A DNA stretch of 64,000 bases from Abelmoschus esculentus (Eukaryota > Streptophyta > Magnoliopsida > Malvales > Malvaceae). The DNA lies in the NCBI GenBank assembly GCA_035048815.1, contig JAUCBN010000037.1, forward strand, positions 11,126,001 to 11,190,000, given 5' to 3'. Positions within the stretch are counted from its first letter, which is position 1. Every line of letters begins with the position of its first letter. The notes beneath the pieces are model-generated. The model was not told the origin of the DNA and made no database searches. It saw nothing but the letters and a program-made list of their open reading frames with translations. This document shows, in pieces, positions 35,286 to 46,445 of the stretch. Made by a program: the position numbers and the translations under genes.

Positions 35286-37090
35286 TGGTGTGTTATGTGT
35301 AGTGCTATAAATGATGTATATGAACACACATATATGTGCAATTATACACAGTCATACAAGTAATAATAGGGTGAGTGAGTATCGTTCCCACGAGGATCTC
35401 TGGTAAAGTGCGCAGTCAAATTTGTCAAGGCAAAAAGGTGTCACTAACTAAAAAGGAAAACAAAGGTAAGATATAAACAAGAGAAAATGGATATGTACGG
35501 TGAAGTGTTATGTAGAAATGCTATGGCAATTTCAGAATGCAAGCAATTAAAATATGCCACCGCAAAATGGTATGGATGATGAAGGCAAGGTGAATGTATG
35601 GAATGGTGTGTGGGGTGGAAAGCAATGTGATTGCAAGTTAACAAGTAAAATAAAGAAAGCAGTTTGTAAATGCGGAGGCAAAAACAAGAAGCAAGAACAC
35701 GTTAAACAATATATTGTACTATCCCTCTATTGATGAACTCTCTAGGGAATGACTGGTGGTGACTTCTATGATTTCCTACCCCTACCTAACATATGGCTGC
35801 TACGGTGTATACCTACTCGACAGAGGTTTCTAAAGTTTTCCCGCTCTTTCGAGTCATAGGAACCTGATAGACTAAAATGCCATGGCATCTCGTGTCACTC
35901 GAGTAGCACTAGCCTATCAACAAAGCACACTCCTTTTAGTCGTTGAAACCTTCACCTATGCCTCTTTCGAGTACTCTAGGATCCAACTAGGCTCTATTTG
36001 CATTCTAGAACCCATTGCTCACGTAGATCCTCCCTTAGCTCCTTTCAGATGATCTAAGATCTATAGCTACGCCTCTTTCGAGTGCTCTAGCATGTACCTA
36101 AACACGGGACACTTTCGTGCCCCTTACAATGCTTAAATAATTATCAACAATGAGCAAAGCAAATATACAAATACATAGAAGGCAATATATTAAATAGAAA
36201 TAAAAGATAATCATCCACATAAGCAACCACCTAAACAAAGCTTACATGGTGGAGCTAAATGTTAAGAAATATCATGCACATAAATCTTAAACATTCAAAA
36301 ATCATCCTCATGAAAATATAAAAGAAATAAAGCAAGGAAGGAGGACTAGAAGACACCCTCGGTGTGCACAGTCGTCGGATCTTCAACCACCACGAGACGC
36401 CTTGGTGTGCTAGCCCCTTTCGGGTGCCTAGCACACCACTCCCTTCGAGCTCTATCAATGGAGGCCCCTTGGCCGGAGTTTAGAGGAGAAAGGTGGGAGC
36501 TTTCCACCGCCGCAAAACCGCCCCAAAGGTCTCTCTTTTTTCTCTAGGTCACCATGTCTTTAATAAGGGTGAAAAACCCTAAAAGATGGGCAAAAATCCA
36601 TTTCTTCCCCTTTCACGTGATGGCATTTCTGTAGGGCTGGTAGTGGTGACAGTGGTCCCCTACTGAGGTGGCTCGTAATAAGGCAATATTGGCTGTGGTC
36701 CCCTACCCAGTTGGTTGTGGCCAGGCTGTAGTGGTCCCGACCAGCTGTAATGACACCAACTGACACTCTTATCAAAATATCTCTTTGTCGTCTAGCTTAG
36801 CACAAGAGTCCTCCATCTTTGCCATGGCATTTTCCCATTGCTATCCTTCTGTGAATGCCATGACAAATTGCCTCAACTTCCATTTTTGCTTTACCTGCAC
36901 AACTCAACAGAAAAGAACTACCTTTCCCCATAAATAACACCTATTACAACATAAAAATGCCAAGGCATATCTAGGAGACTACATGCAATGTCATGAACCT
37001 AAATGCAACTAAATGAACCTATATGAGCCTAAGGACACTCAATAACTTAAGTAAAAAGGCCTAAAATATAGCCTTTTTACGGAGTTATCA
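35286..37090 (-). repeat. Element C, 5' LTR (~1.8 kb)
   Basis: Plus-strand sense TGGTGTG...GAGTTATCA. It contains five or more TGCCATGGCA-type palindromes (35519, 35879, 36820, 36856, 36959). The right edge meets B's LTR at 37091. Open frames near 36255-36775 are not supported as genes. Confidence 0.75.
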
Positions 37091-37591
37091 GTATGATAAG
37101 GATGCTTTGTTTCGATAGCATAAGTTAAATGCTCTTGGTGATAGCATGATGATTGCTTATGTTAATAGCATGTTATGAACTTATGCTTTTGTAATATGAC
37201 ATATAGTTAATGTGAATTGAATGATATGCAAAAGAATAAGGTGATCCTTATCGAGCCTTGGTCTATAGTTGGTCATAGGCAGTACGGCATGCCTAGGGTC
37301 TGAGCTCATTTGTTAGTACTTCGTTACTTCTGTTTAGTATTTCGTTACTTCCGTTCGGTACTATGGGTACGTTTGATTTGGTGGTTAGTCACTATTTGTT
37401 AGATACCATGGGTATCTTTTGTTAGTGCCTTTGTGGTACTTCTGTCAGTGCCTTCGTGGTACTTCTGATGACTCGCTTACCTAGTCTAACTATACCAAGG
37501 CAATCATCCGAAACTAATTTGAGAGTTAAGGCTTAAAGTAAGAAAGCTATTTGTAAATGTATTCCTTATGAAGCATTTGAATTTGGATACG

Positions 37592-37685
37592 AAATTGCTA
37601 TTGAGCATTTGATTATGATTTGCTATTGAGCATTTGATTATGATTTGCAATTGAGCATTTGATTATGATTTGTAATTGAGCATTT
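37592..37685 (+). repeat. 25 bp tandem repeat in LTR B
   Basis: Three to four copies of TATTGAGCATTTGATTATGA plus TTTGC. The matching block in the 3' LTR is at about 46265-46375. Confidence 0.75.
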
Positions 37686-38654
37686 GGATACGAATTGCTA
37701 TTGGACACATGAATTTAAATATGCTAGTTGGTATTTGAGCATGTAGTTGTGAACTTAGATCGTATGCTAAGAGGCATAATAAGCATGATAAGCATGACAT
37801 CATGATAAGCATGTTATTCGGAGATTGCTATTCTTTGTACTTTGATTGAATTGTTACCATGATTTTGATTAATTGCTTACTTGGAGCATGTTACTTGTTA
37901 TATGATTATGTCTAAATTGGTTAGACTTAGGGCTGCCTCACTAATTACCTCATAAGTACTTACCACCGTTTGTTTCCTCCTTCCTAAAATAACAGGTTAT
38001 CGAAGCAAGGAGATAGATTGAGATCGATCGAGGGCAAGGACACCAAGCAAGCCAAGTATGGTATTTTGTAACTTTTGTAACTCCTAGCTTATGGTGGCAT
38101 AGTATTCATGTTTAATCTAGCTTTTGCATTTTGAAATTTGGCCTATGATTTGTATAAGCATATGATCGTGTAAGCATTGGGTATGTAAGCCATAAAGCAT
38201 GGTAATCATGATAGGCTAGCCTTATATCTTTTGGAATTGGCTTATGGTATATATATATATATATATGTTAGCCTTGTAATATGCATGTGATAAGTAAGTA
38301 ATGGATTTGGTATATGATGTATGGAAACTAGTAAGATAATATGAGAATCTTTAAACTACACATCGGGTATGCTAGATGCATAATGAAAGTGCATGACATA
38401 AGGTTAGCTAACTTGTTAGATGGCGTATGATGGTATGAATTGGCCATATGGTTAGAATTAATAGATTTGGTATGTTGACTGCTCATGAATATTAGTTTAG
38501 AATGGGTTGACCAAATGAATGAATTGGTAAATGGTTATTGATGCCTAATCATGTTAGAATTGTCCTTTAAGGATTAAGGATGGTTTGAGACCATATAGAT
38601 GGTCTATTGATTTGTGTCTAAGTGTTTTAGAAGCCAGAGACCTGCAAATTTGAG

Positions 38655-38985
38655 CAGGGGTATCGATACCATTCCCATGCGTATCGATACCCCCTTGAGA
38701 AGTCTAAGCTTGTATACCAGGCGTACCGGAACGCCTGGCATACGTTTCGATGCCAGTTTGTCCAGTGGCAAAATTGGTTCGATACCCGTATCGATACCAA
38801 ATTGTCTAGTGAGCTCCTCGATTCGATACCCGTATCGATACCAAGCCTTCTAGTGAACTTCCTGGTTCGATACCAGTATCGAACTAGGCTACTCTCGCCT
38901 TAAGTCAGCAAGTCAACATAGTTGACTGGCATCGAACCTGAGATCGATACCCCTGTTTTGATACCTCTCAATGGGGGTATCGATA
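38655..38985. repeat. TATCGATA palindrome cluster in B 5' LTR
   Basis: TATCGATA at 38661-38668, 38682-38689, 38789-38796, 38833-38840 and 38978-38985. Two tandem units combine GATACCCGTATCGATACC with a following TAGTGA word. Ends about 300 bp before the LTR end. Confidence 0.75.
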
Positions 38986-39286
38986 CCTCCTATCACTTTT
39001 AGTTCAAACTTGAGAATTGAATTGGTTTGATTAATAAGAACTAAATAAAGATTATTAACAAATATAAATATGGTTAAGGGTTACAGATCGAGCATGATTG
39101 TGGCCAGAATTGATAAATGAATTGAATTTGAAAATTGGGAATGGTTATGTGCATAATTTTAGAAAAAGTTTTAATTTGGACCGATAATTGATAAAGCAAT
39201 CTACTTGTAATGTTATACGAATAATCGAATTTTCTTGGTTTTGAGTACAAATTTTGGTTTAGCTCGAGTTTGTAAGTCACAGTTTT

Positions 39287-39301
39287 ATTGGTATGAGAGC
39301 T
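39287..39301 (+). other. Primer-binding site of element B
   Basis: TATTGGTATGAGAGC just after the LTR end; one mismatch from the iMet-type TTGGTATCAGAGC. Confidence 0.7.
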
Positions 39302-39437
39302 TTCGGTTACGTGATTCTCGGACCGAAACGAACATGCATGCATCATATAGAATTAAACTATGCCACCTAGGAGTTTTATACCGTACTTGCTTGTGTTCTT
39401 GCTTATTTTAATAAATTTTGTTTGCCTACTTTGTAGT

Positions 39438-40690
39438 ATGGTTTATACAAGACTAGCCCTAGGAGATGAAAGTCCTGGGGGTTCGTCAAATGAGATTGAA
39501 AATGTGAGGATGGAACCGAATCTTCCTCAAGAATAAGGACAACCCTCGGTGGAAGCTGCCCCTGAGCAGGTAGCCCCGGTTATGCAAGATGTTCAGAGAG
39601 AGTGTCTCCTCAGTATGAAGGGGATGTTTGATCAGTTATTATCCGACTTGAGGCAAGATCATCCTGCTCTTGTCAATGTTGTACCGAGTAGAGCACCTAT
39701 TAAGAAGCTTGCTCGATACCGAGCCTTTACCTTCGCGGGTTGTAATGAGGATAAGCCCGAGGAACCTAAGCAGTGGTTAGAAAGAACCACTCAAATCCTA
39801 ACTAAGCAATTGCAGTGCTGCGATGAGCACAAGCTTGAATTTGCAATCTTGCTTCTAGCTGATGAAGCCTTGAGTTGGTGGGAGACTACAACCTTGACTA
39901 ACCCTACCGACTCCGTCACTTGGGACTTCTTTGTAGAGGAGTTCAAGAAGAAGTATATAAGTGAGCAATATTTAGCTGAAAGACGAAGACGGTTCTTGTA
40001 CCTGAAGCAGGCTAATAGGCCTATCGAGCAATATGTGGCAAACTTTTGTAAGTACTGCAAATATGGAGCTGAGTACATCAAGACTGAAAAACAAAAATAT
40101 CAGATGTTTATCGATGGGCTGAATGATGAGATGAGCCTCATGTTCACTGCTTTGGGAATCACTGATTTCCAGATTTTAGTCAATCGGGCTATAGCTACTG
40201 AAGCCAAGATGAAAGCTTCAAAAAAGAGAAAGGGTGGAAATAAGAACGACAAGAAACGTAAATGGGAGGATAAGTCTGAATAGAATATGAAGAAAGTCAA
40301 GAATTAGAGAGAAGACTCCTCGACCTACCACCATGAGTCCAAGAGCCATTATGTGCCGAGACATCAGTCGGCAAATAGATCTTCGGCCCCGGTTGCATCT
40401 GTCCATAACACGAGGAATTCTGGAAAAGCTCAGGCTTTTCAGTTTTGTCAGAAGTTTCATGCCGGACCTTGCCGGCTTCAGATGAAACTATGTTATGCTT
40501 GTGCTGGATCAGACCATTTAATTAGGGATTGTCCTCAGAATCCTAATAGGGGTATGCCTCTATCTCGTGCCTACTAGAGTCCTCCCCCTCAGAACAGAAA
40601 CAAGGGTCCCAGACAGGCCCATTCTGGTAATCAAAGCAAGGGAAAAGACCATCAATCAGCCCCTCCTTGTCAGGAATCTCGAGCCCCAAC
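39438..40690 (+). pseudogene. Element B, gag
   Basis: ATG 39438-39440 (MVYTRLALGDESPGG), TAA at 39534-39536, then a long capsid frame 39537-40283 with PEEPKQWLERTTQIL, LLADEALSWWETTTL and EQYLAERRRRFLYLKQANRP. After a further stop the zinc knuckle CYACAGSDHLIRDCP lies at about 40495-40540. Several stops make it non-functional. The spacer 39302-39437 is leader. Confidence 0.85.
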
Positions 40691-40694
40691 TAGA

Positions 40695-42551
40695 ATGTAC
40701 ACCATTCGTGGTAGAGGAGAGGAAGAGCCTCCCGATGTTATTGAAGGTACCGTTGAGTTAAATTTAAGTCCTTCATATGCTTTAATAGATTCAGGATACA
40801 CTAATTCATTTATATGTTCTAATATACTTGTAAAGGTTAAGTTAGAGCCTGAAAATGTTGATAGGGGTCTTGTAGTATCAAACCCAATAGGAGGTATAAT
40901 GAATGTTAACCTCGTTTGTAAAGACTCTCTGATCACAATTCGAAACATTCCTTTTCGAATTGATCTATTTGTGCTACCATCATGTGAGTTTGACCTTATA
41001 TTGGGGTTAGACTAGTTGACCAAACATGAAGCTTGGATTAACTGTCAGAACCGAAGGTTGTATCTTCGTGGCTTAGGAAAGGAGTCAATCCTCCTAATTG
41101 ATAAGAAGCCAACTTCGATCTTTGTTGCTATGGCTTTGCAAGATGAATATGATTTCGGATTGCCAAAAATCCTCGTGGTATCTGAATTTGTTGATGTTTT
41201 TCCGGAGGAATTTCCTGGTCTTCCTCCGACCAGAGAAGTGGAGTTCGGGATAGAAGTCCAGCTTGGGACTAATCCGGTGTCAATTGCTCCTTATAGAATG
41301 GCACCTATAGAACTGAAAGAGCTCAAAAAGCAACTCCAAGAGCTACAAGATAAAGGATTTATCCGTCCTAGCTCTTCGCCATGGGGTGCTCCGTTTTTTT
41401 TTTGTAAAGAAGAAAGATGGCACAATGAGGTTTTGTATCGACTATCGACAATTGAATCAGGTGACCATTAAGAACAAATACCCTTTGCCGAGGATTGAAG
41501 ATCTGTTTGATCAACTCAAGAATGCTATGGTATTCTCTCGAATTGATCTTTGATCGGGGTACTATCAGATGAGAGTAAAAGAGAAAGATGTCCCTAAAAC
41601 TGCTTTCATAACTCGTTATGGCCATTTTGAATTCTTGGTGATGCCATTTGGGCTAACCAATGCCCCAACGGCATTCATGGATCTTATGAATCGGATATTC
41701 AAGCCTAATCTTGATAAGTTTGTAGTTGTCTTCATTGATGACATTCTGGTGTATTCTCAGAATGAGGAGGAACACTCAGAACACCTTCGTATTGTCTTAC
41801 AGACTCTTCGGGAACGTCAGTTGTTTGTTAAGTCTCGAAGTATGAATTCTGGTTATCGGAAGTGTCATTCCTTAGTCATGTCATCTCGACAGAAGGAATT
41901 AAGGTCGATGTTAAGAAAAAGCAAACCATTTTGGACTGGAGACCTCCGAGAAATGTCAGCGAGGTCAGAAGTTTCCTCGGTTTAGTTGGGTATTATAGGA
42001 GATTTGTTAAGGGATTCTCCACTATTGCTTTGCCCTTAACCAAGCTTCTCTGGAAGGATCAGTTGTTTGAATGGTCTGAGGACCAACAAAGAAGCTTTGA
42101 TCAGCTTAAGCAAGCTTTGACCCATGCTCCTGTTCTTATTCAACCGAAATCTGGTAAGGAATTCATGGTGTACAGTGATGCCTCACATTCGGGACTGGGT
42201 TGTGTTCTGATGCAAGGAAATAATGTGGTTGCTTATGCATCAAGGCAATTGAAGCCTCATGAACTGAACTACCCTACTCATGATCTCGAGTTAGCGGCCA
42301 TTGTATTTGCTCTCAAGATATGGAGGCATTACTTATATGGTGAGAAGTGTTACCTATACACTGATCACAAGAGTCTTAAATATCTCCTAACTCAGAAGGA
42401 TTTGAATTTGAGACAAAGAAGGTGGATGAAGTTGCTAAAAGACTATGACTTGGTCATTGATTACCATCCTGGAAAGGCCAATGTGGTGGCTGATGCTCTT
42501 AGTCGTAACCCGACATTGGGTAAGTTATTTGATAGCTTTGAAATGTTATAA
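40695..42551 (+). pseudogene. Element B, protease, RT and RNase H
   Basis: Protease with LIDSGYTNSFICS (about 40785) and FDLILGLD then TAG at 41013-41015. RT starts FPEEFPGLPPTREVEFGIEV; a frameshift lies in a nine-T run at about 41394-41402; TGA at 41551-41553 interrupts RIDL/SGYYQMRV; the catalytic FIDDILVYSQ is at about 41731; a second frame change occurs near 41850-41870. RNase H with VYSDASHSGLGCVLMQ, LELAAIVFALKIWRHY and YTDHKSLKYLLTQ is open from 41862 to 42551. Confidence 0.88.
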
Positions 42552-42599
42552 GCTTCCTTTAAATTTTCGTATTTAATTTTGAAAATTTCCTTGTAGCCC

Positions 42600-44142
42600 C
42601 AAATGCGATTAATGCTCATCTTCGAGTATATCGAAAGCAAGGATATTTGTTTGAACTTCAGGTTCAATCTGATCTGATTACGAGAATCAAAGATCTTCAG
42701 CAATCTAATTCCGAGCTTCAAACTATTGCCTCAAAGCTTGATTCGAAAGATAATGCTGAATTCTCCCCCAATTCGAATAGATTGCTCTACTTTAGAGATA
42801 GAGTATGTGTTCCAAATAATGAAGAGCTAAAAAGAGATATTTTACAAGAAGCACACCAAAGTCCCTTCTCGATCCATCCTTGTTCCGTTAAAATGTATAA
42901 AGACTTGAAATCTTTGTATTGGTGGTCGGGCATGGAAGTAGCCATCACAGACTATGTCTCTCGATGTTTGACTTGTCAGAAAGTTAAGGTCGAGCATCGA
43001 GCTCCTACGGGATTGCTTCAGCCTATTTAATTGCCCGAGTGAAAATAGGACCGGGTAATGATGGATTTTGTCACTAGTTTGCTTGTAACACCAAGAAAGA
43101 ATGATGCTATTTGGGTGATTGTTGATAGACTCACCAAGTCCACACATTTCATTCCGGTTCGAAGGAACATGAACTCAGAGACCTTGGACGAGTTGTATAT
43201 CTGTGAAGTGATTCGATTACACGGTGTGCTGACATCAATTATTTCTGATAGAGATCCAAACTTCACCTCTCGATTTTGGAAGTCTTTGCAAAAGGCTCTC
43301 GGAACTAAAGTGTATCTTAGCACTGCTTTTCATCCGCAATCTGATGGCCAGTCTGAAAGAGTGATACAAGTATTAGAAGATATGCTACGTGCTTGTGTCA
43401 TAGATTTTGGAAAGAATTGGGAAAAGTCTTTGCCCTTAGTGGAATTTGCTTACAACAATAGCTATCAAGCATCTATTCAGATGGCTTCCTTTGAAGCTCT
43501 ATATGGGATGCAATGTAGAACTCCTTTGTGTTGATCTGAATTGGGAGAGAATAAGGTCTTGGGACCTCAGATGATCCGGGAAACTGAAGAACAAATTCGA
43601 GTCATTCATGATCTCTTGAAACAAGCCTTCGATAGACAAAAGGCTTATGCGAATTTGAAACAGAGAGACATTAAGTACAAAGTGGGAGACAAGGTCTTCC
43701 TAAAGGTTTCTCCTTGGAAGAAAGTCTTCCGATTCGGGAAAAAGGGGAAGCTTAGCCCTCGGTTTATTGAACCTTTCGAAGTTATTGAAAGAATTATCCC
43801 GGTGGCCTATCGTCTTGCTCTCCCCAGTGAGTTCGACAAGATACACAATGTTTTCCATGTCTCATTGCTGAGAAAGTACAAATTCGACCCTTCTCATGTT
43901 TTGGAACCAGAAGAACTAGAATTGAATCCCGATTTGTCTTATGAAGAAGAACCGGTTCAGATTCTTGATCGAGAAGTTAAAAGACTTCGAAACAAGAATG
44001 TTCCTTTGGTAAAAGTTCTTTGGAGGAATCACAAGAAAGAAGAAGCTACTTGGGAACCCGAGGATACAATGAAAGACCAATATCCGCATTTGTTCCCTTC
44101 AGGTAAATTCGAGGGCAAATTTCTTTTTAAGGAGGGGAGAAT
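42600..44142 (+). pseudogene. Element B, integrase with chromodomain-like tail, then polypurine tract
   Basis: HHCC domain 42647-43030 (LQEAHQSPFSIHPCSVKMY, CLTCQKVKVEH) ending in TAA at 43028-43030; core 43058-43534 (WVIVDRLTKSTHFIPV, IISDRDPNFTSRFWKSLQ, FHPQSDGQSERVIQVLEDML); TGA at 43532-43534; C-terminal frame 43541-44155 with KVFLKVSPWKKVFRFG (GPY/F-type module) and VLWRNHKKEEATWEPEDTM, a chromodomain-like tail. Placement is typical of Tekay/Del chromoviruses. The polypurine tract (AAGGAGGGGAGAA) abuts the 3' LTR at 44143. Confidence 0.88.
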
Positions 44143-46445
44143 TGTAACACCCTAAAACCGGGTTAGTAGAACGATTCGAATAGCTTATATATTAAATTAA
44201 ATCATGTGTTACTTGGATTAAAGGTAAAGGAATAAATTAAATTAGATGAGAAATGTAGAGGTTGCATGGTAAATATACTAATTCCCTAGACTACCCTTCT
44301 TAAATAATTAAGCTTAGTTATAACTAAAGTGACAAGATGGACAATTAACACAATTAATGAGAAAAAAAAGAAAAAAAAGATTGTCATCCTCCCTCCCCCA
44401 CCCCATTCTCACGAAAGTTAAAAAAAAGGGGAGAGAACTCAAAAATCCTTCTTCTTCCTTCATTTCTCCATCTCCATAGCCAAAAGAAAGGAATCTTGAA
44501 GCTTTGCATGGTTAGGCAATTGGCTTAGGAAACCATATTCCATTAGCTAGGTAAGTTCTCTCCAGAAACGAAAATTTTGGGGGTTTTGAGTTTTTGGATT
44601 TTGAATGCTATAAGATGTTTTATGTTAGATTAGGGTGTTAGAAGCCTAAACTAAAGATAGTATTTGTTGGGTTATGAATCTTTGAAGCATGAACATTAAA
44701 TTAAGGGTTTGGAACTTAGATTTTTGTAAATGTCATATATGTGTTAAATGATTCGAATAGTGATAAAATTGGGGATTAGTTGATGTTAATTTCGTGTTTA
44801 GAATGCTGGAAAATCATGAGATTAAGTGGGGTTGTGAATTAAAGTCATGGAATGAAAACTAGTCAAAAATTTGCCAAAAAAGGCAATTCCGTGTAGCATT
44901 TTTGGGAAAATTCCCTAGGTCACGTTTGAAGGAGTTAGGAGCTGAAATTTTGCAGTAGAATACTACCATATATCTAGTTTAAGGGAAATTTTATGGAACC
45001 TCGATCGGAATTTTGTAGAGAAAGTTATAAGCTATTCCGTAAGGGCTGTCCGAACAACCCCGAATCTGGACAGGTCTGTTTCAAATGAATTCTGGTACTT
45101 ATCGGGAAAGAATTAAAATGTAAGGTTAAATTTTCCTTATAAAGGATCTTCTTATCTTTCTAACGATATAAAATAAGCTCGATTCGGATATGGGATCTAG
45201 GAGTTAGGATTGAATTACGAAAGGGTAGCAAAGTTGTCCCTAAAGAACAAATGTGCATGTTACATTAGTTAAACCTTAAGTTCACTCGAATTAAGTGATT
45301 ATGATACATTCTAATGAATGTATATTTGTATATGGATTACTAGATAACCAAAGAGAAGAAAATATCAAAAAAGAAGAAAGGCTCGAGCAAGCTAGAAAAA
45401 GGGGCAAAGGGATCACGATCTACAACCCTTAATTGCTTGGAACCATTTGTGAGTGTGGCAAACCTTAGGGTTAGGACTAGGTCCTAACCATCTCTTTTTT
45501 TAATTGATTTGTTATGTAAATGGACTAATCTCATTTTCGGTAAAACGGGAAGGAGGATTAAATGTTAAATGATTTGTTTGATGCCATGATTATATGCTAG
45601 ATGGCTAAACTAGCTTAGTACATTTTCATAGCTCGGAAATGCCGAGGTAAGTAATGGCACGCGGCTAAGAATGCCATGTACGTGAATCATGCATGAAGCA
45701 TGTTTATGATGATGTGATTATTTGTTCGGCATCATGGTATGCAAGACTGTTTATGCACATGATATACATGATTTGTTAGTAGTATGATAAGGATGCTTTG
45801 TTTTGATATCATAAGTTAAATGCTCTTGGTGATAGCATGATGATTGCTTATGTTAATAGCATCTTATGAACCTATGCTTTTTTAATATGACATATAGTTA
45901 ATGTGAATCGAATGATATGCAAAAGAATAAGGTGATCCTTATCGAGCCTTGGTTTATAGTTGGTCATAGGTAGTACGGCATGCCTAGGGTCTGAGCTCAT
46001 TTGTTAGTACTTCGTTACTTCTGTTCGGTACTATGGGTACCTTTGATTTGGTGGTTAGTCACCATTTGTTAGATACCATGGGTATCTTTTGTTAGTGCCT
46101 TTGTGGTACTTCTGTCAGTGCCTTCGTGGTACTTCTGATGACTCGCTTACCTAGTCTAACTATACCAAGGCAATCATCCGAAACTAATTTGAGAGTTAAG
46201 GCTTAAAGTGAGAAAGCTATTTGTAAATGTATTGCTTATGAAGCATTTGAATTTGGATACGAAGTTGCTATTGAGAATTTTATTATGATTTGCTATTGAG
46301 CATTTGATTATGATTTGCCATTGAGCATTTGATTATGATTTGTCATCAAGCATTTGGATACGAATTGTTATTGGACACATGGATTTAAATATGCTAGTTG
46401 GTATTTGAGCATATAGTTGTGAACTTAGATCGTATGCTAAGAGGC
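44143..46445 (+). repeat. Element B, 3' LTR, first part
   Basis: TGTAACACCCTAAAACCGGG to the GAGGC target of solo LTR G. It includes the ~270 bp (about 45511-45781) lost from the 5' LTR, so this copy shows the uninterrupted target regions for both A2 and C. Confidence 0.9.

Larger units (their letters stand above)
26367..37090 (-). mobile_element. Element C: Athila-like Gypsy with extra 3' ORF, 3' LTR truncated
   Basis: Minus-strand element. 5' LTR 37090-35286, PBS 35279-35261, gag about 35158-33770, PR 33420-32788, RT to about 31523, RNase H 31386-30900, IN to about 29700, extra ORF 29194-27820, polypurine tract 26616-26605, 3' LTR remnant 26604-26367. Gag and pol resemble Athila elements. 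TGCCATGGCA-type palindromes are scattered throughout. The right edge abuts B's LTR at 37091; the left edge abuts broken A2. Confidence 0.85.
37091..39281 (+). repeat. Element B, 5' LTR, second part
   Basis: Resumes at the equivalent of 45782 in the 3' LTR, so ~270 bp of B's LTR between 20680 and 37091 are missing. It holds a 25 bp tandem repeat at about 37592-37685, a TATCGATA cluster (38655-38985) and a (TA)n run at 38248-38265. The end GTAAGTCACA lacks ~40 bp present in the 3' LTR (after 51420). Confidence 0.85.

Noticed and set aside
36255..36775. Frames in the 5' LTR of element C as host genes
   Set aside because: Short, in LTR, with no family resemblance; the strand-symmetric open frames are chance.
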